Source of the DNA: CAZTAR01 sp043813895
GTDB taxonomy: Bacteria; Planctomycetota; Phycisphaerae; UBA1845; UTPLA1
Assembly (NCBI GenBank): GCA_043813895.1
Contig: JBDRKQ010000150.1
Span: 1 to 6,420, forward strand
DNA: 6,420 nucleotides
Direction of reading: 5' to 3'
Notes under the pieces: generated by a model
What the model was told of the DNA's origin: nothing
Databases searched by the model: none
The model's input: only the letters and a program-made list of their open reading frames with translations
In this document: positions 1 to 4,972 of the stretch, piece after piece
How positions within the stretch are numbered: the first letter of the stretch is position 1
How the letters are laid out: every line of letters starts with the position of its first letter
Made by a program: the position numbers and the translations under genes

Positions 1-231
1 AAGAAAGGCCACGACGCCGACATCGCGATCATCCATCCGACCAGGAAGACCAAGGTGGACTGGCGGAAGATGGAAACCAACGCAGACTGGTCGCCCTACC
101 AGGGGTGGAGCCTGGCCGGCTTCGCCCGGACCACGCTCAGCCGGGGCAGGGTTGTCGTGGACAACTACAAATTCTGCGGCGAGAACGGCTGGGGCAAGTT
201 CCTGCCGCGAAGAACGCCCGGCCGTGTTTAG
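1..231 (+). CDS. Dihydropyrimidinase / D-hydantoinase-type amidohydrolase, C-terminal end (5' truncated by window)
   Basis: The window opens inside this gene. 76 codons are visible in frame 1, ending at TAG 229-231. The family opens cyclic amides (dihydropyrimidines, hydantoins) with a binuclear metal centre in a TIM barrel. That catalytic part lies upstream and is not visible. What remains is the C-terminal beta-sandwich and tail: DADIAIIHP near residues 5-13, the SPYQGWSLAGF stretch near 32-42, the LSRGRVVVDN strand and the closing GENGWGKFLPR. The DAD-(I/V) strand, the N/D-x-x-PYxG turn, the SRGxVVV strand and the G-x-G-x-FLPR end together are typical of dihydropyrimidinases and hydantoinases, and less so of allantoinase or dihydroorotase. 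Substrate specificity cannot be read from this fragment. It ends 250 bases before rnpA on the same strand, so an operon with rnpA is possible but unlikely. Its C-terminal extension (RTPGRV) is short and ordinary. Confidence 0.75.
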   Translation, partial: KKGHDADIAIIHPTRKTKVDWRKMETNADWSPYQGWSLAGFARTTLSRGRVVVDNYKFCGENGWGKFLPRRTPGRV

Positions 232-250
232 GAGTAGTTCACGATTGAGT

Positions 251-266
251 GTGGCGCCGGCGCCAC
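251..266. repeat. Perfect 16-bp palindrome after the amidohydrolase gene
   Basis: GTGGCGCCGGCGCCAC is its own reverse complement and starts 19 bases after the TAG at 229-231. As RNA it can form a six-pair GC hairpin with a CCGG tetraloop. No T-run follows, so it is not a standard intrinsic terminator. It could be an mRNA 3'-end stabiliser, a factor-assisted termination hairpin, or a protein-binding palindrome. The structure is seen; the function is inferred. Confidence 0.45.
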
Positions 267-397
267 AAGCGAACTTGAAACGCCATAGACCGCGGTATGG
301 GAAACAGAGAAGCGACCGAACCTCGTGCCGGACGTGGACCGCCAACCTCCCGTGCCGAGAATCCCTTGGGCTGAGAATCCCCCCTCTCGGTTCCAGC

Positions 398-410
398 TCT
401 CAAGTTGAGA
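398..410. promoter_or_regulatory. Short palindrome TCTCAA-G-TTGAGA upstream of rnpA
   Basis: Six-base perfect half-sites around a single G, about 70 bases before the rnpA start. It sits in a leader that also carries 9-base direct repeats GAGAATCCC (357-365 and 373-381) and 7-base direct repeats CGTGCCG (324-330 and 351-357). A weak -10-like hexamer TACACT lies at 441-446, but no acceptable -35 box stands 16-18 bases before it. The palindrome could be an operator or chance. I see no ORF with family features between 232 and 466, and specifically no rpmH-like short basic protein. Confidence 0.2.
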
Positions 411-481
411 AACCACTCGCCACCACGCGTCCCCCTGCAATACACTGTGGATCGCCGCGTCGGCAGATGCTGGGTGCTGTC

Positions 482-883
482 ATGAAGTTCAGTCGGACAC
501 GTCGGTTGAAGGGCGTTCGCGCGTTTGCACGCGTGTTTGGCGGGCGGTGTTCGGCGTCGAACAAGCACATGGTCATCTACGCGGCGAGCAACGACTTGCC
601 ATACCCGCGACTCGGCCTCACGGTCGGCAAGCGGCACGGCAACGCGGTGCGCCGCAACCGCCTCAAACGGCTCTTGCGAGAGGCGTTTCGACTCGAGGGC
701 GACACACTGCCCGCGGGCTACGATTTCGTCTGCGTGCCAAGAGTCGGGGAAACCGGCTCACTCTCCGCGTACCGCCAGGCGTTGCGGACGGTCTCCCCGC
801 GGGCAGCGGCGCGCTGTCACGAACGACGACGATCAGCAGGTAGCACATTCCACACCGATCCGCCTTCCACGCATACGGCATGA
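482..883 (+). CDS. rnpA: Ribonuclease P protein component
   Basis: This is the 133-residue basic protein that assists the catalytic RNase P RNA in removing 5' leaders from tRNA precursors. Diagnostic features: the N-terminal RTRRLKGVRAFARVF (residues 5-19), matching the family's RL-x(3)-x-F-x-x-V-F helix; the central strand PRLGLTVGKRHG (42-53); and the signature helix NAVRRNRLKRLLREAFR (54-70), the RNR-type motif that contacts the RNA. GYDFVCVPR (79-87) matches the last conserved strand. The ATG at 482 is chosen because MKFSRTRRLKG lines up with the usual family start. An in-frame ATG at 467 would add only five residues, and the long open frame back to 152 has no homology-like content. No strong Shine-Dalgarno is visible. 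The tail after about residue 112 (HERRRSAG...) looks non-conserved but gives a normal overall length. rpmH is absent upstream and yidC/yidD downstream, an unusual setting for rnpA. Confidence 0.93.
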   Translation: MKFSRTRRLKGVRAFARVFGGRCSASNKHMVIYAASNDLPYPRLGLTVGKRHGNAVRRNRLKRLLREAFRLEGDTLPAGYDFVCVPRVGETGSLSAYRQALRTVSPRAAARCHERRRSAGSTFHTDPPSTHTA

Positions 884-1020
884 CACACGATGCGCGCCGT
901 CGGACACAGGCCGGTCGCCAGTTCCCAGGTCGCCCCCGTCCCATACTCTCGGACGTAGGAAGTCGTGCCGGGTAATCCAATCGTTTTATTCGCGTGATTC
1001 AGATTTTTATTAAGCGCGGG

Positions 1021-1169
1021 GGGATGCCGTCCGATTCGGAGGGGGGCAGGGAACAGGCATCGAATTCAGCTCCCTGGAGCACCGCCCACAACCCGCTTAG
1101 GCGTCCGCAAGGATGCCGACAAGCGGTCTTCCCACCAGGCCGGGGCCCGACGTGGCCTCGGCTTTTTTT
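1021..1169 (+). ncRNA. Candidate small structured RNA (or long structured 3' UTR of rnpA)
   Basis: No protein gene fits here, but three hairpins occur in a row on the + strand, ending in a T-run. Hairpin 1: CAGGGA 1047-1052 pairs with TCCCTG 1071-1076. Hairpin 2: CCGCTT 1093-1098 pairs with AAGCGG 1121-1126 and encloses GGCGTCC 1100-1106 paired with GGATGCC 1111-1117 (one G-U) around a GCAA tetraloop. Hairpin 3 is the terminator at 1137-1169. An AT-rich stretch at 982-1016 lies just before and could hold a promoter, though I find no convincing -35/-10 pair. The 5' end given is arbitrary. I compared it by eye with SRP RNA, 6S RNA, tmRNA, RNase P RNA and common riboswitch cores and recognised none. 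Existence as a separate RNA is inference. Confidence 0.3.
1137..1169 (+). terminator. Rho-independent terminator on + strand downstream of rnpA
   Basis: GCCGGGGCC (1139-1147) pairs with GGCCTCGGC (1154-1162) through nine pairs including one G-U, around the six-base loop CGACGT, and is directly followed by seven Ts (1163-1169). A1137 and G1138 can extend the stem into the T-run. On the minus strand the hairpin has no T-run, so it works for + transcripts only. It lies about 255 bases after the rnpA stop codon. Confidence 0.75.
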
Positions 1170-1226
1170 GCGCGCAGAGGTGGGCGCGATGTACTACCGC
1201 AGTGCCTTCCCAACGTCGTTACTCGC

Positions 1227-1256
1227 GCAGACGCCGCAACGGGGCTTGCCGTCTGC
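1227..1256 (-). terminator. GC-rich hairpin just past the end of the CNNM/CBS operon
   Basis: GCAGACG (1227-1233) pairs perfectly with CGTCTGC (1250-1256). GCAA (1236-1239) pairs with TTGC (1246-1249) inside, leaving a two-base bulge and a six-base loop. It begins 24 bases beyond the minus-strand stop codon at 1283-1281, where a terminator or 3'-end stabilising hairpin would be expected. No T-run follows in the minus direction, so it is not a classical intrinsic terminator. Confidence 0.35.
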
Positions 1257-1280
1257 CAGCCCATCCAAACATGTGGCCTG

Positions 1281-2318
1281 CTACCACGCGGGGAGTTCGC
1301 CCACAATCTCCTCCACGAGATCCTTCACGGTAACGAGCCCGAGAAAACGGCCGCCCTTGTCCGTCACGATCGCCATCCTGCGCCGCGATCGCTGGAGCGT
1401 GGTAAGTGCGTCGATGACGGGCAGGTCGTGCGCCAACCGGACGGGGATTCTCGCGTAATCGACGAGCGGCGTTTCGGAATCGCCGGTCAGGATGTCCAAC
1501 ACATGGACGACACCGACCACCCTCTGCCGGGTGCCGCGGTAGACCGGCATTCGCGAGTAGGGCGAGTTCCGCACGATCTTCTCGATCTCGTACCGCGTCG
1601 CCCGGGCCTCAATCATCACCGCCCGGGACCGTGGGATCATGACGGCGGCAACTCGCAAGGCGTGGAGGGTCGGGATTCTCTCCAACATGAAGACCTGCGT
1701 CTTCGAGAGCGTGCCTTCTTCCGCGCTGTCGCGGAGAACCTGATACATGCCGACGCGGGTGTGGAAGGCCGAGCCGGATTGGGAACTCTGACGTCCGCCG
1801 CCGGCCATCAGGGCGGAGATCCTCCGCTGAAGCCACGCGATTCCGGTCAGCCGCACAACGCTGTGAAACGCATCGAGGTAAGCGGCGATCTTCGGCATGT
1901 AACGGTCGGCATGGCTTTGGAAGAGGTTCTTCGGAACGATCTCGCCGAAGATGAACACGACGGGCGTGAGGATCAGCGTGGTAAGCAACTCCGCCCGCCG
2001 CTCGAGCGATTCGCGAAGCACGTCCGACATCCCCGCCGTCGCTGAACCCAGCAGTACCACGGTCAGACACACGGGCGCAAGGTAGTTCGCCGCGTTGGTG
2101 CCGATCAGGGTCGTAAAGAGCAGGCCTGTCTGGTCGTCAAACAACCTCTGGAGTCGGCGAGCGCCTGGCTTGTTCCGGTGCGAAGCAAGCCGCAGTCGCA
2201 GCCGGTTGACACAGTAGAGTCCCGTCTCGGCGCCGGAGAAGAATCCGGACAAGACCACAAAGACGGCACACAGAAGCAGCCAAGCCGACGCCTCGAGATG
2301 TTGCATCTGAGCCATCAT
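1281..2318 (-). CDS. CNNM-domain / CBS-pair membrane protein without a C-terminal CorC_HlyC domain
   Basis: A 345-residue integral membrane protein of the CNNM (DUF21)/CBS family, whose members are linked to Mg2+/Co2+ efflux and often annotated as 'hemolysin'. The first membrane segment is about residues 12-28 and runs into the motif SGFFSGAETGLY (24-35). Further hydrophobic segments lie near 65-92 and 111-125, and FIFGEIVPKNLF (122-133) carries the conserved GE-x-x-PK turn. A linker (about 165-215) leads to two CBS motifs: VMIPRSRAVMIEA (226-238) to about 278, and about 290-341 with MAIVTDKGGRFLGLVTVKD (315-333). The protein stops after the second CBS motif (GELPAW), so it lacks the roughly 80-residue CorC_HlyC domain found on its neighbour. 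The ATG at 2318 overlaps the upstream TGA as ATGA, suggesting translational coupling; ATG 2315 and ATG 2306 are alternatives. A longer frame to 2474 adds only non-hydrophobic sequence inside the neighbour's coding region. Transport activity is inferred from the family. Confidence 0.88.
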   Translation of the reverse strand: MMAQMQHLEASAWLLLCAVFVVLSGFFSGAETGLYCVNRLRLRLASHRNKPGARRLQRLFDDQTGLLFTTLIGTNAANYLAPVCLTVVLLGSATAGMSDVLRESLERRAELLTTLILTPVVFIFGEIVPKNLFQSHADRYMPKIAAYLDAFHSVVRLTGIAWLQRRISALMAGGGRQSSQSGSAFHTRVGMYQVLRDSAEEGTLSKTQVFMLERIPTLHALRVAAVMIPRSRAVMIEARATRYEIEKIVRNSPYSRMPVYRGTRQRVVGVVHVLDILTGDSETPLVDYARIPVRLAHDLPVIDALTTLQRSRRRMAIVTDKGGRFLGLVTVKDLVEEIVGELPAW

Positions 2319-3667
2319 GCCAGGTCGTTCTCGTCTTCCGTGGAAGATGGACGCCTGCGGGCTGACACGCGCTCCAGCAGAAGCGTCAGGTCGGGGTTGT
2401 CTCGCGGGCGAGATTCCAGCGTGAGTCGAATACGGAGAATCCGACGCTTGTGCATCGCGATGACCGTCATCCACGCGGAGCCGATCCCGACCCGGTCGCC
2501 GCGTTGTGGAACGCGGTGTAACATCTGCGCGATCAGGCCTCCGACCGTGTTTATCCGTGTCTCCTCGACGGGCAGGGCGAACGCCCGCCGAAACTCGTCC
2601 ACGTCCAGCCCGGCATCGACGAGGAAGGTCGTCTCGCTGACGCGCACGATCGGCGGCAGTGTCGCAACCTCTTCCGGCGAGTACAGCTCGCCGACAATAG
2701 CCTCGACGACATCCTCCAGCGCGACGATGCCCGCGACACCGCCGTACTCATCCACGACGATCGCGATCTTGCTCCGTGTCGTCCGGAAGTGCTGCAGCAG
2801 GGCCTCGACGCTCGCCTGCTCGGGGATGAAACGAATCGGGCTCACGAGGCCCTGCAGCGGCTTGTCCCGGTCGAGGACGAACTGCTTCGCCGAGATGTAC
2901 CCCTTGATGTTGTCGATGTCTCCTTCGTAAACGGGGATGCGAAGGAGCCGACTGGATTTGAACAACTCCAGCAGCTCGTTCGTGTCGTGAGCGAGATTGA
3001 AGGCGACGATGTCCACACGCGGGACCATCAGTGCCCCGACCCGCGAATCTTTCAGCTCCATCACCTGGTGCAGTAGTGTGTTCTCTCGTTCGTCGATGAC
3101 TCCCTCATCCTGGCTGATCATGGCCAGGTGCTGCAATTCCTCGGCCCGGATGGTTCGAAGCACCGGCCGGGTCCCGGACACGATCTTCGTGAGGGGCGCT
3201 ACGATCGCGGTCACCAACAGCCACCGGACGGGCAGCGTGACGATCTCCAACACCCGAATCGGCACCGCGACAACCGTGGCCAGACGGTCGCAGAGCGAGA
3301 AAGCCACCAGCTTGGGGATGAGTTCGGCGAAAAGCAGCATGAAGACGAAACCCACCGCCCCGAACAGCGTGGACAGGACCGTCGATCCGTCGGCGAGTCT
3401 CACGGCAGTCACGGCCAGCATCGTGAAGATGAGGATGTTCACAGCGATATTGGCCAAGAGCACCGTGGAGAGGAGGTTGGCCGGTTCGCCCCGCAACCGG
3501 AGAACGAGGTTGCCCAAACGAGTGTTGGCGCGTCGCAGGCGCAAGAGTTGGTTGCGCCTCAGTGCGAAGAGGGCAGTCTCGCTTCCGGAGATGAGGCCGC
3601 TGACCGCGACGAGAATCGTGATCGCCAGAAGATGTGGGATGTTGTCGACGAGTGTCTCGATCCGCAT
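2315..3667 (-). CDS. CNNM-domain / CBS-pair / CorC_HlyC membrane protein (hemolysin C / TlyC-like family)
   Basis: A 450-residue protein with the full CorC/HlyC layout, first gene of a two-gene minus-strand operon. Hydrophobic segments lie near residues 8-27, 66-90 and 98-116, with VSGLISGSETALFALRR (22-38) at the end of the first and AELIPK (114-119) as the CNNM signature. A cytoplasmic linker (EGVIDERENTLLHQV, 188-202) precedes the MVPRVDIVAF start of CBS 1 (about 214-270). CBS 2 spans about 275-329 and includes IVVDEYGGVAGIVALEDVVE (303-322). The C-terminal CorC_HlyC domain spans about 338-417, including INTVGGLIAQMLHRVPQRGD (372-391). The family is implicated in Mg2+/Co2+ efflux or resistance; 'hemolysin' is a historical label. 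The ATG at 3667 is chosen over the in-frame ATGs at 3730 and 3763: it starts ten residues before the first membrane segment, has GGATAGG four bases upstream, and lies just downstream of a good promoter that the longer forms would overlap. Start choice is moderately sure, family is sure. Confidence 0.92.
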   Translation of the reverse strand: MRIETLVDNIPHLLAITILVAVSGLISGSETALFALRRNQLLRLRRANTRLGNLVLRLRGEPANLLSTVLLANIAVNILIFTMLAVTAVRLADGSTVLSTLFGAVGFVFMLLFAELIPKLVAFSLCDRLATVVAVPIRVLEIVTLPVRWLLVTAIVAPLTKIVSGTRPVLRTIRAEELQHLAMISQDEGVIDERENTLLHQVMELKDSRVGALMVPRVDIVAFNLAHDTNELLELFKSSRLLRIPVYEGDIDNIKGYISAKQFVLDRDKPLQGLVSPIRFIPEQASVEALLQHFRTTRSKIAIVVDEYGGVAGIVALEDVVEAIVGELYSPEEVATLPPIVRVSETTFLVDAGLDVDEFRRAFALPVEETRINTVGGLIAQMLHRVPQRGDRVGIGSAWMTVIAMHKRRILRIRLTLESRPRDNPDLTLLLERVSARRRPSSTEDENDLA

Positions 3668-3689
3668 TGTGCCTATCCAACGCCGCGTA

Positions 3690-3718
3690 ATCTTATGACG
3701 CGTCCGGACGTTTGTCGA
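3690..3718 (-). promoter_or_regulatory. Sigma70-type promoter of the CNNM/CBS operon, with a palindromic spacer
   Basis: Read on the minus strand, TCGACA (3718-3713; five of six to TTGACA) stands exactly 17 bases before TAAGAT (3695-3690; four of six to TATAAT). The predicted start of transcription falls near 3683, leaving a leader of about 16 bases before the ATG at 3667. The spacer contains the perfect 10-bp palindrome CGTCCGGACG (3701-3710), which could be an operator. A second inverted repeat, CCGGTC (3723-3728) and GACCGG (3735-3740), lies just upstream. Box positions are seen; activity is inferred. Confidence 0.55.
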
Positions 3719-3775
3719 TTGTCCGGTCATCCGGGACCGGTAATCTCGCCTCACCCCCGACATTGACGCCGCGGC

Positions 3776-3805
3776 TATTCTCTTTCTGTCCCATGCGAGT
3801 AAGAT
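3776..3805 (+). promoter_or_regulatory. Possible promoter of the TSUP gene
   Basis: TATTCT (3776-3781) and TAAGAT (3800-3805) are separated by 18 bases, with the -10-like TAAGAT 28 bases before the TTG start. The upstream box is far from the sigma70 consensus. The pair is listed because the same two hexamers, 17 bases apart, precede the C39-like gene at 4878-4906. It lies about 80 bases from the divergent operon promoter. Confidence 0.3.
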
Positions 3806-3820
3806 GGCTCCACCACAATT

Positions 3821-3825
3821 GAGGA
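3821..3825 (+). promoter_or_regulatory. Ribosome binding site deciding the TTG start of the TSUP gene
   Basis: GAGGA ends seven bases before the TTG at 3833. The nearby ATGs at 3793 and 3804 are out of frame with the transporter, so the TTG is the only well-placed start that keeps the first membrane segment intact. Confidence 0.6.
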
Positions 3826-3832
3826 CGCTGGT

Positions 3833-4684
3833 TTGGATTTCGCATACTACCTGCTTCTAATCGCGTTGGGCCTCGTGGCCGGTGGAAGTGGCGGCCTGCT
3901 GGGGATCGGCGGCTCCCTCGTGATGATCCCCGGGATGATCCTGCTGTTCGGCGCAGAAGGCCAACAGGCCGGCCAGGACCCTCAACACCTCTACCAGGCC
4001 GCGGCCATGATCGTGAACTTCTTCGTCGTGCTGCCGGCGGTCGTGCGCCACGCGCAGGCACGCGCCACGATCCCCTCCGTCATCCGCCTGACGATTCCCA
4101 GCGCGATCGTCGGCGCGGTTGCCGGCGTATACGTCAGCGAGTTGTCGGTCTTCAAAGGCAGCGGCCAGGGCTACCTCCAAATCGCCTTCTCACTCTTCCT
4201 CTTCTATGTGGTCCTCTACAACCTCGGCAAACTCCTGCGAACACGCGCCGACCGCGAGCACGCCGCCTCCGCGCAATCGCCCCGCAGGTCAAAGACGCTG
4301 ATTGTTGCCCTCGTCGGCGTGCCATCGGGCCTGGTCGGCGGCCTCTTGGGGATCGGCGGCGGTCTCTTCGCCGTGCCGGCCCAGCAGGTCGGGCTCCGCA
4401 TCCGCCTGCAAAACGCCATCGCCAATTCAGCCGCGACCATCCTGTGGTCAAGCGTCGTCGGCGCGGCTGTAAAGAACTACCATCTGGCAGACCACGGCTA
4501 CTCGCTCGGCGACTCGTTGCGGCTCGCTGTCTGTCTGATCCCATCGGCAATGATCGGCTCCTGGTACACCTCGGCCCGCGTACACCGCTGGCCCGTCCGC
4601 GTGATCCGCCTGGCTTTCGTCGTCTTGCTCCTCTACTGCGGCGCGGACGTGTTTCTAAAGGGCCTGGCGCAGGTCCGCTCTTAG
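3833..4684 (+). CDS. TSUP / TauE-SafE family membrane permease (sulfite exporter-like)
   Basis: A 283-residue polytopic inner-membrane protein. The TSUP family has an internal duplication, visible here: repeat 1 begins LVAGGSGGLLGIGGSLVMIP (residues 14-33) and repeat 2 begins VPSGLVGGLLGIGGGLFAVP (163-182), each with the G-x-x-G-G-x-x-G-I-G-G signature. Hydrophobic segments follow at about 57-73, 87-102, 115-131, 155-175, 194-212, 229-244 and 256-272. The hydrophilic loop at 136-154 separates the halves. Conserved ALQ-type wording occurs as RLQNAIANSAATI (191-203). Family members move sulfite, sulfoacetate or related small organosulfur anions, or other organic anions; the substrate cannot be told from sequence alone. 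The start is TTG, supported by GAGGA at 3821-3825. It is divergent from the CNNM/CBS operon with a 165-base shared upstream region, and about 15 bases after its stop a large hairpin element begins. No sulfur-metabolism genes are in view to suggest a substrate. Confidence 0.92.
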   Translation: MDFAYYLLLIALGLVAGGSGGLLGIGGSLVMIPGMILLFGAEGQQAGQDPQHLYQAAAMIVNFFVVLPAVVRHAQARATIPSVIRLTIPSAIVGAVAGVYVSELSVFKGSGQGYLQIAFSLFLFYVVLYNLGKLLRTRADREHAASAQSPRRSKTLIVALVGVPSGLVGGLLGIGGGLFAVPAQQVGLRIRLQNAIANSAATILWSSVVGAAVKNYHLADHGYSLGDSLRLAVCLIPSAMIGSWYTSARVHRWPVRVIRLAFVVLLLYCGADVFLKGLAQVRS

Positions 4685-4699
4685 AAACTGGATCAAAAC

Positions 4700-4749
4700 G
4701 GTGGCACAGGCGCCTCGCCTGTGTTTCCACCGCCGAGACGGTGGTGCCA
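4700..4749 (+). repeat. Cloverleaf-like REP-type hairpin element after the TSUP gene
   Basis: CACAGGCG (4705-4712) pairs perfectly with CGCCTGTG (4716-4723) around CCT. CCACCG (4727-4732) pairs perfectly with CGGTGG (4739-4744) around six bases. TGGC (4702-4705) can pair with GCCA (4746-4749) to close both into a three-way structure, sharing C4705 with the first stem. GGTGG (4700-4704) can instead pair with CCACC (4727-4731). From memory, similar GTGGCACAGGCG-type sequences recur between genes in planctomycete genomes, so I read it as a dispersed repeat that may double as a 3'-end hairpin for the TSUP mRNA, whose stop is 15 bases upstream. There is no T-run. Only one copy is in this window. 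Confidence 0.55.
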
Positions 4750-4790
4750 TAACAGGATTCGGCATCGCGTGGAAAAACATGATCAATTGC

Positions 4791-4836
4791 ACGGTCGACG
4801 CTCACAAGCGGCTTTGCCGTTTGGCGGTTCGACCGT
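4791..4836. repeat. Long imperfect hairpin (nested inverted repeats)
   Basis: ACGGTCGA (4791-4798) is the exact reverse complement of TCGACCGT (4829-4836). Between them AAGCGGC (4806-4812) pairs with GCCGTTT (4816-4822, one G-U) around TTT, and CGC 4799-4801 can pair with GCG 4824-4826. The whole can fold as one 46-base stem with small internal loops. It is followed on + by a T-rich but interrupted stretch (TCATCTTGTTCTT), so a weak terminator is possible. It lies about 140 bases before the next gene. Confidence 0.45.
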
Positions 4837-4877
4837 TCATCTTGTTCTTACGCGACTCCTTAGCCTGGACTTGGGGG

Positions 4878-4906
4878 TATTCTGAGATTGCTTCTTATGG
4901 TAAGAT
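4878..4906 (+). promoter_or_regulatory. Probable promoter of the C39-like gene (extended -10)
   Basis: TAAGAT (4901-4906) is preceded by TG one base upstream (4898-4899), giving an extended -10 TGGTAAGAT. TATTCT stands at 4878-4883, 17 bases before the -10, as a poor -35. The predicted transcript would have a leader of about 60 bases to the ATG at 4973. The region is AT-richer than its flanks. Confidence 0.4.
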
Positions 4907-4972
4907 GAATGCCGTGTTGGCTTGGGCGAGAGCCATCGATTGGGCGTGGGCCGCTCAACGAAAGGGAGTACC

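Noticed and set aside
446..454. DnaA-box-like TGTGGATCG near rnpA, as a hint of oriC
   Set aside because: It is a single imperfect match without neighbouring boxes, an AT-rich unwinding region, or dnaA/dnaN genes.
152..481. Open frame extending rnpA upstream to 152 (110 extra residues)
   Set aside because: It overlaps the real amidohydrolase end in another frame, has no family-like content, and the rnpA homology starts at MKFSRTRRLKG. The extension is only an absence of stops in GC-rich DNA.
1021..1169. SRP RNA or RNase P RNA beside rnpA
   Set aside because: I do not see the SRP tetraloop core (GGAAGGAAGCAG-like) or the RNase P P4 and conserved core wording. The GCAA hairpin alone is not enough.
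1113..2045. Long + strand open frame of 310 codons opposite the second CNNM/CBS gene
   Set aside because: It is antisense to a clear CNNM/CBS coding sequence. Its product is Arg/Asp/His-rich, with no membrane segments or recognisable motif, as expected of a GC-rich shadow frame.
3668..3763. Longer N-terminus for the first CNNM/CBS protein (starts at 3763 or 3730)
   Set aside because: The added residues are hydrophilic and basic, and both start codons lie upstream of the best promoter for this gene.
2997..3766. Two overlapping + strand open frames (233 and 212 codons) opposite the first CNNM/CBS gene
   Set aside because: Both lie antisense to a strongly supported gene and are low in hydrophobic structure. 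One continues through the operon promoter.
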